The notes under the pieces are model-generated. The model saw nothing but the letters and a program-made list of their open reading frames with translations. It had not been told where the DNA came from and did no database searches. From positions 1 through 64,000 of the forward strand of contig JAJTYM010000015.1 of assembly GCA_021463345.1 (NCBI GenBank): a stretch of DNA of 64,000 nucleotides, given 5' to 3'. The number at the start of each line of letters is the position of its first letter. Positions within the stretch are counted from its first letter, which is position 1. Below are positions 25,287-34,871 of the stretch, piece by piece. Source of the DNA: Pseudobdellovibrionaceae bacterium. GTDB taxonomy: Bacteria; Bdellovibrionota; Bdellovibrionia; Bdellovibrionales; JAMPXM01. The translations under genes were made by a program, and so were the position numbers.

Positions 25287-25310
25287 GGCCCCTTCGCGCG
25301 AGGGCCTTTT
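25287..25310 (+). terminator. Candidate terminator after the alpha/beta-hydrolase gene
   Basis: GGCCC (25287-25291) pairs with GGGCC (25302-25306) across a GC-rich loop and is followed by TTTT. Short stem, so moderate confidence. It lies just before the end of the convergent SH3-barrel gene. Confidence 0.45.
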
Positions 25311-25314
25311 CGGT

Positions 25315-26589
25315 TCAGAACGAGTGGTGAAAACCGATCCCTCCCTGGAGCCCGACGTTCGGATTCTGCTCGAGTCCGTCCGAGTTTTTCATGATGCCGC
25401 CCGCGGTGGCCGCCGCGGAGACCACGAGGGCGCTCGCGCCGGAAATCAGATAGCGGGCGTCGGCCGAAAGGCGATGCGAGGGACTGGTCCTGATGTCGGA
25501 AGCGGAGCCGTCGGCGTCCCGGGCCGCGCGCGCGCCGTGGAGGAAAATCGTGTAGGCGAAGTCGGTGATGAATTCCTTTTCGTTGAGCCGGAACGCTCCG
25601 CCGGCGGAGACGTCGGTGAACCCTTCCTCGGAACCCCCGCGCCCGGGCCGCCCCATGGCTTCGCCGTATCGCCGGAGATCGAAGAACGCGAACCACGGGA
25701 ACGCCGAATTGATATCCCAATAAGAGACGAGGAACCCGTTCATCGCGCGGCCGCGCACGGAGTTGGAAACCTGGCCGGCGGAGTCGTATCGCACGATTTC
25801 TCCGGGCGAATGCAGGACGCCGAACAGGAGGTTCGTTCGCGATGTCCGGTCGATGAGCAGTCCCGTCAACCGCAGCTCCGGCTCTTGCAGCCCGGCTTGT
25901 TTTCGCGTCGCTTTCGCGGCCCCTGTGAACTCGGCGATCGAGGCGACGGAGTTGTGAGGCTGCGTCACGTACGCCGCGAACCTGCGCCAGATGCCGAACC
26001 CCAGGTGCGCGTGCGTCTGAACCGTCCGGAGGGAAAGGGCGCCGAGGTTCGTCGTGCCGAATTTGACTTGATAGCTCGTTCCGATGTACCGGCTGGCGAT
26101 CGCGAGCATCGGCCGCCAGCGTCGCGGCTGATAGCCGATCGCCCATTCGTTCCAGAAAAACAGGCTGGGAGCCGCCAGCGCCCATTCGTCGGCGCGAGAG
26201 GCGGCTCGCGGCGTCTCCGCTTCGAACCCTTCGATCTCGCCGTCCAACGGCTCGACCTCGTCGGCTTTCGGCGGAGCCTTGCGGGGCCGCGCCAGGCGAT
26301 GCGATTCGACCCAGCCTCTGAGCGCGATGCCGAACGAGTCCTTGAAGAGGATCTGCGTGTAGCCGTCGTCCGTTTCGTCGAGCACGCGCACCTTTTTGCC
26401 TTTGGCGGCGATGTCGATCACTTGCGCGCCGGCGATGGGTTCTCTGAGGACCGGAGTTTGCTTGGCGTTGATGACGGCTATGGCGGCTTTGGGCCTTGCG
26501 GCGCGGCGCTTGGTTCGCGCGTCGGCGGCGGGCGGGAAGCCGAGACACAGAGCCAGGCCGGTGATGAGAATGCGCCGCGCGCTGTACAT
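25315..26589 (-). CDS. Secreted SH3-like domain protein with C-terminal beta-barrel-like region
   Basis: A 424-residue exported protein. Signal peptide about residues 1-24, ending ADA. Residues about 36-100 look like a bacterial SH3 domain (INAKQTPVLREP, then KVRVLDETDDGYTQI and GWVESHRL), a fold that often binds cell-wall peptides. An acidic linker (about 105-135) leads to about 280 residues of alternating strands with Trp/Tyr/Phe girdles ending GIGFHHSF, which fits an outer-membrane barrel with a terminal Phe. The combination suggests an outer-membrane protein with a periplasmic wall-binding head. No ribosome site is obvious before ATG 26589. Confidence 0.65.
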   Translation of the reverse strand: MYSARRILITGLALCLGFPPAADARTKRRAARPKAAIAVINAKQTPVLREPIAGAQVIDIAAKGKKVRVLDETDDGYTQILFKDSFGIALRGWVESHRLARPRKAPPKADEVEPLDGEIEGFEAETPRAASRADEWALAAPSLFFWNEWAIGYQPRRWRPMLAIASRYIGTSYQVKFGTTNLGALSLRTVQTHAHLGFGIWRRFAAYVTQPHNSVASIAEFTGAAKATRKQAGLQEPELRLTGLLIDRTSRTNLLFGVLHSPGEIVRYDSAGQVSNSVRGRAMNGFLVSYWDINSAFPWFAFFDLRRYGEAMGRPGRGGSEEGFTDVSAGGAFRLNEKEFITDFAYTIFLHGARAARDADGSASDIRTSPSHRLSADARYLISGASALVVSAAATAGGIMKNSDGLEQNPNVGLQGGIGFHHSF

Positions 26590-26733
26590 TTTTTGAGGTT
26601 AAGAAATTGACGGCGCGCCAGCAACAACGATTTTCCGTGACTGCGCGCTCGCCGCGCACGAGTCTGGGCGAATGAAGGATGGAAGACCGCCTCAGGCGGG
26701 CATCACCCGCGTTTTTTCGCGCTGGCTCGCGCC

Positions 26734-27186
26734 GTGCCGGTTTCCCGTCGCGATCCCGAAAGGCTCCGGGTGAGCGTGCGGGGACCTGTCGCCGTGACCG
26801 CGGCCGTGATCGAACGCGAAGGAGAGATCCTCATCGCGCAACGGAGAGCGGATGCGGTTCATGAAGCCCTCAGATGGGAGTTCCCGGGCGGGAAGGTGGA
26901 GGCGGGCGAAGCCCTGGAGGACTGCCTTCGGCGCGAGATCAAGGAGGAACTCGACCTCGACGTTGAAGTGGGCGCTCTGATCGGCGTTTCGTCCCACGTC
27001 TATCGGTCTGCGGGCGGGGAAGGCCTTCATGTCCTTCTGCTCTGCTACCGGTGCCGTTATCTCGGCGGAGTCGCCCGCCCGCTCGAAGTGCGCGATTCCC
27101 GTTGGGTCCGAAGAAGCGACCTGGCGAGGTTCGATTTCGCGGCGGCCGACGTGCCGCTCCTGCCGCTCGTCCGTTCGGATCGTTGA
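26734..27186 (+). CDS. Nudix hydrolase (MutT/NudG-like)
   Basis: A 150-residue protein with a complete Nudix box, G-x5-E-x7-REUxEE: it starts GGKVEAGEALED and continues LRREIKEEL. The WEFPGGK approach and the QRR motif (IAQRRAD) are typical of MutT and CTP/8-oxo-dGTP pyrophosphatases that clean the nucleotide pool. The start is uncertain. GTG 26734 gives a 15-residue N-terminal extension; GTG 26770 would start closer to the domain. It is upstream of the copper genes on the same strand with a 200-bp gap, so co-transcription is not clear. Confidence 0.85.
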   Translation: MPVSRRDPERLRVSVRGPVAVTAAVIEREGEILIAQRRADAVHEALRWEFPGGKVEAGEALEDCLRREIKEELDLDVEVGALIGVSSHVYRSAGGEGLHVLLLCYRCRYLGGVARPLEVRDSRWVRRSDLARFDFAAADVPLLPLVRSDR

Positions 27187-27386
27187 TTTCGACGGTGGCG
27201 GGGCCGGCATCCTTGATTTCATAAATGAAAGCCATTGCCCCTATTGGTTTCAGCCGAGGGCCCGGGTTTCGCCGCTCCCGCGGTCTTTGTCCCGCGGAGG
27301 AGACATCCGCTTTGACTCTTTCCTGCGCAGGTTCTAATCATCAGTCTGCATCATCGGCAAGATTCCCGTTCCGGAGGAGTGTTCAT

Positions 27387-29570
27387 ATGAGGTACATCCC
27401 GATCCCCGTGATTTCGACGGTGGCGCTCGCGTTCGCGCTCGTCTCCGCGTCGGTGGCGGAGGCGAAAACGGTTCGCTACGAGTTGACCGCGACCAAAGGG
27501 GCGGTGAACCTCAGCGGTCGGGCGACCGTCGACTGGGCTCTGATGTTCAACGGGAGCGTCCCGGCGCCCACGCTCGAATTCACCGAGGGCGATGACGCCG
27601 AGATCATCGTGAAAAACGAGTTGCGGTCCGAAGAGGTTTCCGTCCACTGGCATGGCATCCTGCTTCCTCCGCTGATGGACGGCGTGCCCTATGTCAACAC
27701 GCCCCCGATCTTGCCGGGGCAGTCGTTCACGTTCCGTTTCAAGCTCCGTCAGCACGGCACTTACTGGTATCACTCGCACACGAACGTGCAGGAGCAAAAA
27801 GGCCTGTATGGCGCCTTCGTCATCCATCCGAAGGCGCCCGTGATCCGGGCGGATCGGGAGGCGGTCGCGGTCATCAGCGATTGGTCCGATGAGGACGCCA
27901 ATCAGATCCTCAAAAATCTCCGTAAAGACGGCGAGTATTACGCTTACAAGAAGGATACGTTGCGATCGTATTGGGGCGCTTTGCGGGCGGGTGGCTTGAT
28001 GACCCATCTCTCCAACGAATGGATCCGGATGGGCGGCATGGATCTGTCGGACGTGGGTTACGACGCCTTCCTCATCAACGGCAAACGCAGCTCCCAGCTG
28101 ATCGACGCGAAACCGGGCGAGACCGTGAGGCTGCGCCTGATCAACGCATCGGCTTCGACGTACGTTTACGTCGCCTTGGGCCGCGCGCCGATGCGGGTCG
28201 TTTCCGCTGACGGAATCGATGTCGAGCCGCGGATGGCGAGCGAAATCCTGATGGGCATGGCCGAGACGTACGACGTATTGTTCACCGTTCCAGAGCGGAA
28301 GGCGTACGAACTCCGCGCGACCGCCCAGGACGGAACGGGTTTCGCTTCAACCTGGGTCGGTGACGGAGAGAAAGTGCCGGTCCCAGACAGGCCTTCGCCG
28401 GATCTGTACGCGGCCATGGATCACTCCTCCCACGGCTCGGGCTCCGCCGGCGACCACGCCGCTCACGATCATGCTCAGCCCAAAGATCATGCTCATGGGC
28501 ACGGTCAACACCAGCACGGTCAACATCAGCACGGTCAACATCAGCACGGTCAACATCAGCACGGTCAACATCAGCACGGTCAACATGGCGAGGCCGCGCC
28601 GGAATCGTCGATTTCGACGTTGACGGTCGATGACTTGAAGGCGCGTGCGTCGACCGCGCTCCCGGCGGCCGCGCCCAAGCACGATCTGAAGCTCGTTCTC
28701 GGCGGGGACATGGAGCGCTACGTTTGGCATCTCAACGGCAAAGCGATCCATCAAGACCGCAACCTCGTCATTCAGGAGGGCGAAGCCGTCCGGATCACGT
28801 TCCAAAATGAAACCATGATGCATCATCCGATGCACTTACACGGGCATTTTTTCCGCGTCTTGAACAAAAGCGGCGATTCGTCGCCTCTTAAACACACGGT
28901 CGACGTTCCCCCGCACTCCTCGCGCGTGATCGAGTTCTACGCCGATGAGCCCGGCGAATGGATGCTTCATTGCCACAATCTCTACCATATGAAAACCGGC
29001 ATGGCCCGCGTCGTGAAATACGCGAGCTTCAACGCCGATCCGCTCATCGCCGGCCACCAGAAGCACGACCCGCACCTGCACGACCATATTTATTTCGACG
29101 GAATGGCCGAGCTCGCCACGAACCACGCGCAAGCGGCGCTGCGGCTCTCGAACACCTGGAACACGCTTGAGGTTCACGCGGAGTCCCGCGATTACGAGAA
29201 TTTCGAACGCGTCGAAGGCGAGATCCTCTATCGCCGGTGGTTCACCCAGTTTCTCAATTTGACCGCCGGCGGAGCGCATTTCGAGGAATTCGCCGATCAT
29301 AAGACCCGTGCCCTGGTTGGCGTCGGGTACATGCTGCCGATGTTGATCGAGGCGGATCTTTTCATCGACAGCCGGGGGAAAGCGCGCCTGGACATGGAAA
29401 AGCGTTTTCAATGGACGAAGTTCGTGTTCACCGACGCGTCAGTGGTGTTCCGCGAGGCCGCCGAGACGGAATTCGAGATCTCGCTCATGTACGCGAACTC
29501 GTGGGCTTGGTCCGCGGGTTTGATGTTCACCGAAGACAGCATGGGCGTCGGCGCCCAGGTCAGGTTTTGA
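27387..29570 (+). CDS. Multicopper oxidase (CopA-like) fused to a CopB-like outer-membrane domain
   Basis: A 727-residue exported protein. Residues 1-26 are a plain Sec-type signal ending AEA; the twin-arginine motif usual for CopA oxidases is missing. Residues about 27-545 form a three-domain laccase fold with all four copper blocks: HWHG (87-90), WYHSH (127-131), HPMHLHGH and HCHNLYHM. A Met/His-rich insertion (about 340-402) contains a run of HGQHQ units. After about residue 550 the protein continues into HDPHLHDHIYFD and about 160 residues of amphipathic strands ending in Phe, resembling the copper-resistance protein CopB. It probably oxidises Cu(I) outside the inner membrane. GGAGGAG precedes ATG 27387. 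The copper ATPase starts 3 bp after its stop. Confidence 0.87.
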   Translation: MRYIPIPVISTVALAFALVSASVAEAKTVRYELTATKGAVNLSGRATVDWALMFNGSVPAPTLEFTEGDDAEIIVKNELRSEEVSVHWHGILLPPLMDGVPYVNTPPILPGQSFTFRFKLRQHGTYWYHSHTNVQEQKGLYGAFVIHPKAPVIRADREAVAVISDWSDEDANQILKNLRKDGEYYAYKKDTLRSYWGALRAGGLMTHLSNEWIRMGGMDLSDVGYDAFLINGKRSSQLIDAKPGETVRLRLINASASTYVYVALGRAPMRVVSADGIDVEPRMASEILMGMAETYDVLFTVPERKAYELRATAQDGTGFASTWVGDGEKVPVPDRPSPDLYAAMDHSSHGSGSAGDHAAHDHAQPKDHAHGHGQHQHGQHQHGQHQHGQHQHGQHQHGQHGEAAPESSISTLTVDDLKARASTALPAAAPKHDLKLVLGGDMERYVWHLNGKAIHQDRNLVIQEGEAVRITFQNETMMHHPMHLHGHFFRVLNKSGDSSPLKHTVDVPPHSSRVIEFYADEPGEWMLHCHNLYHMKTGMARVVKYASFNADPLIAGHQKHDPHLHDHIYFDGMAELATNHAQAALRLSNTWNTLEVHAESRDYENFERVEGEILYRRWFTQFLNLTAGGAHFEEFADHKTRALVGVGYMLPMLIEADLFIDSRGKARLDMEKRFQWTKFVFTDASVVFREAAETEFEISLMYANSWAWSAGLMFTEDSMGVGAQVRF
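28500..28586 (+). repeat. 15-bp tandem repeat coding for HGQHQ units
   Basis: Nearly six copies of CACGGTCAACATCAG, the first with one change (CACCAG) and the last cut short. In frame they encode a His/Gln-rich metal-binding loop in the oxidase. Copy number is likely to vary by slippage without breaking the frame. Confidence 0.95.
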
Positions 29571-29573
29571 GCC

Positions 29574-31886
29574 GTGGGCCCGGCGACCATCGACCCCGTC
29601 TGCGGAATGAAGGTGGACGCCGCGAATCCCAAGGGCGGGCGGGCGGTCCATGACGGGATGACGTATTCGTTCTGCAACCCGAAATGCAGAACCAAGTTCG
29701 AAGCCGACCCGGGCCGGTATTTGAGCGCGAGGCCGGCCGGGATCGCGACGGCGGTCCCGGAGGGGGATAGGGAAAAAACCTATACCTGCCCCATGCATCC
29801 CGAGATCCGCCAAAAAGGACCGGGCGGTTGCCCGATCTGCGGAATGGCCTTGGAGCCGGAGGAAATCGGCCTCGAGGAGGAAGCCAATCCCGAACTCGTG
29901 GACTTCACCCGTCGGTTGAAAGTTTCGGTCGCATTGACGGTTCCGTTGGTTTTCCTGGCGATGTCGGAAATGATTCCCGGCCAGCCGGTGCAGCGCGCCC
30001 TTCCAGCCCACTGGTCCGCGGGATTGCAATCGTTGTTGGCGACGCCGGTCGTGTTCTGGGCCGGGTGGCCCTTTTTCGCGCGCGGTTGGGCGTCTTTGCG
30101 ATCACGGAACTGGAACATGTTCACTTTGATCGCTCTGGGGACCGGGGTCGCGTACGCTTACAGCGTCGTGGCGACTCTGTTCCCGGGCCTCTTCCCTGAA
30201 CAGTTCCGGGCCCACGGCGGCGGGGTCGCCGTCTATTTCGAGGCCGCGGCGGTCATCGTCGCGTTGGTGCTCCTCGGGCAGGTCCTCGAGTTGCGCGCGC
30301 GCGCGCGGACCGGCAACGCGATTCGCGCGCTCCTGGGCCTGGCCCCGAAGACCGCGCGCCGAATCGATGGCGCGGGCGAGAGCGACGTCTCTCTGGAGAG
30401 CGTTCGCGTCGGGGACAGGCTGCGCGTGCGGCCCGGGGAAAAAGTCCCGGTGGACGGGGTCGTCGTCGAAGGGTTCAGCCGGATCGACGAGTCGATGATC
30501 ACCGGCGAGCCCGTGCCGGTCGAAAAGAGCGAGGGGCGGCCGGTCACCGGCGCCACCGTCAACGGGACGGGAAGTTTCATCATGCGAGCGACGCGGGTCG
30601 GGTCCGACACGCTCCTGGCGCAGATCGTGAAAATGGTGAGCCAGGCGCAGCGCAGCCGCGCGCCGATCCAAAAACTCGCGGACAAAGTTTCCGGTCATTT
30701 CGTGCCGGCCGTCGTCGTCATCGCCGTTTTGTCGGCTTTCGCCTGGGCTTTTTGGGGCCCCGACCCGGCGTACGCGTTCGCGGTCATCAACGCGGTCTCG
30801 GTGCTGATCATCGCGTGTCCGTGCGCCTTGGGGCTCGCGACGCCGATGTCGATCATGGTCGGGACTGGAAAGGGTGCCACGCTCGGGGTTCTGATCAAGA
30901 ACGCCGAGGCTCTGGAGGCGATGGAGAAGATCGACGTGCTCGTGGTCGACAAGACCGGTACGCTCACGGTCGGTCGTCCGGAGTTGACCGAGGTGCACCC
31001 GGCCCCTGGCTTCGCGGGCGACGAGGTCCTGCTGTTGGCCGCGACGCTCGAGAAGGCCAGCGAGCACCCCTTGGCGGAAGCGGTCGTGCGGGGCGCCGAG
31101 GCGCGCGGGCTCGAACCGGGCGAAGCGGAACGCTTTGAATCCATCACTGGCCATGGGATCCGCGGCACGGTCGCGGGCCGGGACGTCATGGTCGGAAATC
31201 CTGGGCTTCTTCGCCGGTTCGGGGCGGACCCGGAAGCGTTGTCGCAGGCCGCGGCTCGGCCGCAGGGGGAGGGGAGTGGCGTCATGTTCGTCGCGATCGA
31301 CGGCCGGGCGGCCGGGTGGATCGCCGTGCGCGACCCGATCAAAGAGTCGGCGCGCGCTGCGATCGAGTACTTCCGAGGCCGCGGCGTCGATGTGGTGATG
31401 CTGACCGGCGACAACCGGCGGACGGCGCTCGCGGTCGCGAGTCAACTCGGCCTGGACAGGGTCGAGGCCGAGATCTTGCCGGAGGGCAAAAACCGGGCGA
31501 TCCGCGAACTGAAGAACGAAGGCAAAATCGTCGCCATGGCGGGTGACGGGATCAACGACGCGCCGGCTTTGGCCGCGGCGGATGTCGGGATCGCGATGGG
31601 CACGGGCGCCGATGTCGCGATGGAAAGCGCGGGGGTCACCCTCGTCAAAGGGGATTTGAACGGCATCGTACGCGCGCACAGGTTGAGTCGGGCGACGATG
31701 AAGAATATCCGCCAGAATCTTTTTTTCGCGTTCGTCTACAATGCGCTGGGAGTGCCCGTTGCGGCGGGCCTGTTGTACCCGTTCTTCGGCCTTTTGCTGA
31801 GCCCCATGTTCGCGAGCCTCGCGATGAGTCTCAGCTCCGTCTCGGTGATCGCCAACGCGCTCCGCCTGCGCCGGGTCCCGCTATAA
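29574..31886 (+). CDS. Copper-translocating P1B-type ATPase with YHS and heavy-metal-binding N-terminus
   Basis: A 770-residue inner-membrane metal pump. The N-terminus has a YHS domain (about residues 5-51, DPVCGM and FCNPKC) and a heavy-metal-binding domain (68-95, YTCPMHPEI and CPICGM) in place of the usual HMA ferredoxin-like domains. Then come the P1B helices, actuator loop TGEP, CPC ion site in [12 protein letters not shown] (about 412), phosphorylation site DKTGT (about 458), SEHPLAE and GDGINDAP (about 656). CPC and the Asn/Met-rich last helices fit Cu(I) export. Start is GTG 29574, 3 bp after the oxidase stop, so the two form one operon for periplasmic copper handling. Confidence 0.93.
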   Translation: MGPATIDPVCGMKVDAANPKGGRAVHDGMTYSFCNPKCRTKFEADPGRYLSARPAGIATAVPEGDREKTYTCPMHPEIRQKGPGGCPICGMALEPEEIGLEEEANPELVDFTRRLKVSVALTVPLVFLAMSEMIPGQPVQRALPAHWSAGLQSLLATPVVFWAGWPFFARGWASLRSRNWNMFTLIALGTGVAYAYSVVATLFPGLFPEQFRAHGGGVAVYFEAAAVIVALVLLGQVLELRARARTGNAIRALLGLAPKTARRIDGAGESDVSLESVRVGDRLRVRPGEKVPVDGVVVEGFSRIDESMITGEPVPVEKSEGRPVTGATVNGTGSFIMRATRVGSDTLLAQIVKMVSQAQRSRAPIQKLADKVSGHFVPAVVVIAVLSAFAWAFWGPDPAYAFAVINAVSVLIIACPCALGLATPMSIMVGTGKGATLGVLIKNAEALEAMEKIDVLVVDKTGTLTVGRPELTEVHPAPGFAGDEVLLLAATLEKASEHPLAEAVVRGAEARGLEPGEAERFESITGHGIRGTVAGRDVMVGNPGLLRRFGADPEALSQAAARPQGEGSGVMFVAIDGRAAGWIAVRDPIKESARAAIEYFRGRGVDVVMLTGDNRRTALAVASQLGLDRVEAEILPEGKNRAIRELKNEGKIVAMAGDGINDAPALAAADVGIAMGTGADVAMESAGVTLVKGDLNGIVRAHRLSRATMKNIRQNLFFAFVYNALGVPVAAGLLYPFFGLLLSPMFASLAMSLSSVSVIANALRLRRVPL

Positions 31887-31911
31887 GCCGCGTTTCAATC
31901 GGTCCGAGCGG

Positions 31912-33162
31912 TCATCTCGCGTCGGCATCCCCGGCCTCTTCTTCCGCGCCGCTTTGGTCGGCCTCCATGACGGTCAAAAGCCTCGACATGCGCACGTTGT
32001 TGGCGTTGATGATGCCGACCGCGTTGGCGGATGCCGTCCCGGTCCGGTACCTGTTGTAGGGGAGCTTGGGGTTTGAGAACCTGCGGATGCGCGGATAAGC
32101 GCCGTAGGCCATGATCGTGCGGAACCGCCCGCCCGAGTTCACGTAACCGTCGGAGTGGTTGAGGCCGATGTTGTGCCCGAGCTCGTGGCTGAAGGTGTAC
32201 ATCCTGAACGCGTTCGATTTCACGATCGTGAACGCGTAAGATTTGGTGGCCGAGATGTAGCCGATGCCGGCGGTCGAGCCGCCCTTCGTGTAGGCGCCGA
32301 TCAAGGTGACCTGATCGGCTTTGAGGCGTTTCCTCTCGGCGTGCACCTCGTTCCAGCGCGAATCGGTCGTGCGCCTCAGGGACCCGAGGTCCGCCGACCA
32401 CGCGCCGGTCTCGCTTTGTCCCGTTTCGAGCGTGCCGGCCAAGCGGACGCGGAGGTTGGCGCCGCTGTTGGCAAGCGCGGTGTTCGTGTCGGCGATCCCC
32501 ATCTTGATCAAGGCTTTGATCGCGGCGGCGCCGCCTTCTTTGATCCTGGCGGCGGGGGTGTAGGCGACGAGCATGTCGATCATCGGGGTCGCCATCGCGC
32601 CGTCCGCTCCCGGCTCGTAGATGGGTTCGTCTCCCTCGATCGGTTCGGCGGCGGGAAGGGCCTCGCAACCGTTTTCGCCGTCGTCGTGTTTCCGCTGGCT
32701 CACCGAGTGGAGCTCGCCCTGGCCGGTGAAGCGGACCTCGTAACTTTCATCGGCCGACGCGTCGGTGATGTTGGCGACCAGGACCCCTTCGTTCATGACG
32801 AGGGTCGCGGCGCTGTCGGGACGGCCTTCGATGTGCCCGATAGCGACGAGGTCGGCGGCGGACTCCCGCTCGACCCGCTCGATCACCAGGGTGACGGTCT
32901 TGTCCTGGAAAAGGTTGATGGGCAGGCGCCCGGAACCCTGTTCGAGGATCCGCCTGAGGGCGTCTTGATCGACTCGCACGAAGCGTCGTCGTTGCGCGCC
33001 GTCGTCGTCGGGAACGGCGACGGTCGAGGCTTCGGGTTCGGCGTCGATGAGGATCGCGCCGGTACCCTGGGGATCGGCGGACTGGCCGGCGCAGGCCGGC
33101 AGCAGGAGAGCGATGAAACAAAGTGCGAATATTTTTTTTGCGGAACCGTTGGGTGTTTTCAT
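31912..33162 (-). CDS. Metzincin-type zinc metalloprotease, lipoprotein
   Basis: A 416-residue protein with a lipoprotein signal (LLLPAC) and a reprolysin/M12-like catalytic domain. The zinc motif is HELGHNIGLNH, the extended HExxHxxGxxH form, followed by the Met-turn region RTIMAYG. The 200 residues before it are a pro- or accessory domain with a Cys in an Asp/Glu-rich linker. Such secreted proteases degrade extracellular or prey proteins; prey use is only a guess. ATG 33162 opens the signal directly, though its ribosome site is weak. Its stop is 26 bp from the end of the convergent copper ATPase gene. Confidence 0.87.
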   Translation of the reverse strand: MKTPNGSAKKIFALCFIALLLPACAGQSADPQGTGAILIDAEPEASTVAVPDDDGAQRRRFVRVDQDALRRILEQGSGRLPINLFQDKTVTLVIERVERESAADLVAIGHIEGRPDSAATLVMNEGVLVANITDASADESYEVRFTGQGELHSVSQRKHDDGENGCEALPAAEPIEGDEPIYEPGADGAMATPMIDMLVAYTPAARIKEGGAAAIKALIKMGIADTNTALANSGANLRVRLAGTLETGQSETGAWSADLGSLRRTTDSRWNEVHAERKRLKADQVTLIGAYTKGGSTAGIGYISATKSYAFTIVKSNAFRMYTFSHELGHNIGLNHSDGYVNSGGRFRTIMAYGAYPRIRRFSNPKLPYNRYRTGTASANAVGIINANNVRMSRLLTVMEADQSGAEEEAGDADAR

Positions 33163-33344
33163 GCCGAACAGGATTAACAAACGCCTCCGCGGGGAAGAAA
33201 CCCCGCGCGTGGAATTTGCGCCTTTCGTCGGGTCCAGAAATCCCACCTCGCGTTTCCGCCTCCGGAGGACGGAACCGCTCGGTTAGCCTCGCCCGAACCG
33301 AGGCGTCGGCCGCGGGTTCGGACGAATCGGCGTCCCCGTCGCGT

Positions 33345-34514
33345 TCAGCGACGGGAGTCGATGGGCGGAACCGTCCTGCGGGCTTCTCCCGTGTATTCGC
33401 TCAGCGGGCGGATCAAGCGGTTGTTCGCCGCTTGTTCCATGATGTGCGCGGACCAACCCGTCGTGCGAGCCATGACGAAGATGGGAGTGAAGAAATCGAT
33501 TTCGAATCCCATCATGTAATACGCGGGGCCCGCCGGGAAATCGAGGTTCGGGTGGATGTTCTTCTTCTCGACCATCACTTTCTCGAGCGCGGCGTACATC
33601 CGCATCCATTTCTGCTCGCCCGTGACATCGGCCATGGCTTGCGCGTATTTTTTCATCGTCGGCACACGGGAGTCCCCGGATTTGTAGACGCGATGCCCGA
33701 AACCCATGACTTTCTTTTTGCGCGCCAAGGCGTCGAGCATCCACGCCTCCGCTTTCGCGGGATCGGCGATTTCAAGCATCATGTGCATGACTTGCTCGTT
33801 GGCCCCGCCGTGCAGGGGCCCTTTCAGGGCGCCGATGCCGGCGACCGTCGCGGAATAGACGTCGGATTGCGTGGAGGTGACGACCCGGGCCGTGAACGTG
33901 GACGCGTTGAAGCTGTGCTCGGCGTACAGGATCAGCGAGGCGTCGAAAGCCTTGACGATCTCCTTTTGCGGCACTTTTTCGAAGCACATGTGGAAGAAGT
34001 TCTCCGCGATCGAGAGATCGTCCCTCGGCGGCACCGCCTTCAGCCCCTTTTTCGAACGATAGTGGGCGGCCACCAGGGTCGGGATCTTGGCGAGGAGTTG
34101 AACGGCCTTGTCATGGGTCGTTTCGCTCGACGCGTCCCAGACCCTCGGGTCTTCGCAGCCGAGGATCGAGACCCCCGTGCGAATCGCGTCCATGGGATGG
34201 GTGGACTCGGGAAACCCTTCGATCGCGCGCAGGGCCGCCGCCGACACGGGTCGATAGCCGCGTTCTTTCTGGGTGAACGCGCGCAGCTGATCGGAATTCG
34301 GGAGATCGCCGTGGTAAAGGAGGAACGCGACCTCCTCGAAGGAGCATCGTTCCGCCAGGTCTTGGACGGGGTAGCCGCGGTAGAGGAGGGAGTTCGAGTC
34401 GGGATCGACTTTCGAGATCGTCGTCGTGTCGATGACGGCGCCTTCGAGTCCTTTCTTCACGTTCATCTTCTCGGGTTCAGCCACATAGTCCGGATTCACG
34501 TAGTTGTTGCTCAT
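33345..34514 (-). CDS. prpC: 2-methylcitrate synthase
   Basis: A 389-residue type I citrate-synthase-family enzyme. It condenses propionyl-CoA with oxaloacetate, the first step of the 2-methylcitrate cycle. Conserved blocks are LLYRGYPVQDL, EHSFNASTFTARV with the first catalytic His, GPLHGGANE with the second His, FGHRVYKSGDSR and PNLDFPAG with the catalytic Asp. The neighbours prpD and prpB make 2-methylcitrate more likely than plain citrate as product. AAAAGGAG precedes the start at 34514. It is divergent from prpD across a 357-bp gap, unlike the common prpBCD order. Confidence 0.9.
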   Translation of the reverse strand: MSNNYVNPDYVAEPEKMNVKKGLEGAVIDTTTISKVDPDSNSLLYRGYPVQDLAERCSFEEVAFLLYHGDLPNSDQLRAFTQKERGYRPVSAAALRAIEGFPESTHPMDAIRTGVSILGCEDPRVWDASSETTHDKAVQLLAKIPTLVAAHYRSKKGLKAVPPRDDLSIAENFFHMCFEKVPQKEIVKAFDASLILYAEHSFNASTFTARVVTSTQSDVYSATVAGIGALKGPLHGGANEQVMHMMLEIADPAKAEAWMLDALARKKKVMGFGHRVYKSGDSRVPTMKKYAQAMADVTGEQKWMRMYAALEKVMVEKKNIHPNLDFPAGPAYYMMGFEIDFFTPIFVMARTTGWSAHIMEQAANNRLIRPLSEYTGEARRTVPPIDSRR

Positions 34515-34871
34515 GGGACGCTCCTTTTGACGTGGACGAAATTTCGATCGGATCATTGGCGCGAGCGGGACGCTCGGGCTTGGGAGACGATCTCGCGACG
34601 ACCCCCATTATTTGCGACGGTTCCCGCGCCGCTGCGGGACAGCGCCGGGCTCTCGCTGGATTCAGCTTTCACCAGGCTTTTTCGAACGACGGAAATCCTA
34701 ATCCGCGCCGGTGTCGCCCGTCAATGAGTACTTGACGCGAAATCGCGCGCACCGCTACCGTTGCCGGGCCGTGTGATCACGCCATCCATCCATTCCGCGC
34801 TTCAGTCCCGGCAGGGATCGCCTCTGAAGCACGGAGCGGTTCAATCACGTTTCGCCGGGAAAGGGCCCCCC
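34515..34871. promoter_or_regulatory. Divergent prpC-prpD intergenic region
   Basis: 357 bp between the starts of prpC and prpD. Both promoters of the methylcitrate genes must lie here, and no prpR-type regulator is adjacent. I see no ORF with coding character and could not identify a specific operator. Confidence 0.55.

Noticed and set aside
28500-28586. CRISPR-like short repeats
   Set aside because: Units are contiguous without spacers and in frame with a His/Gln-rich coding region.
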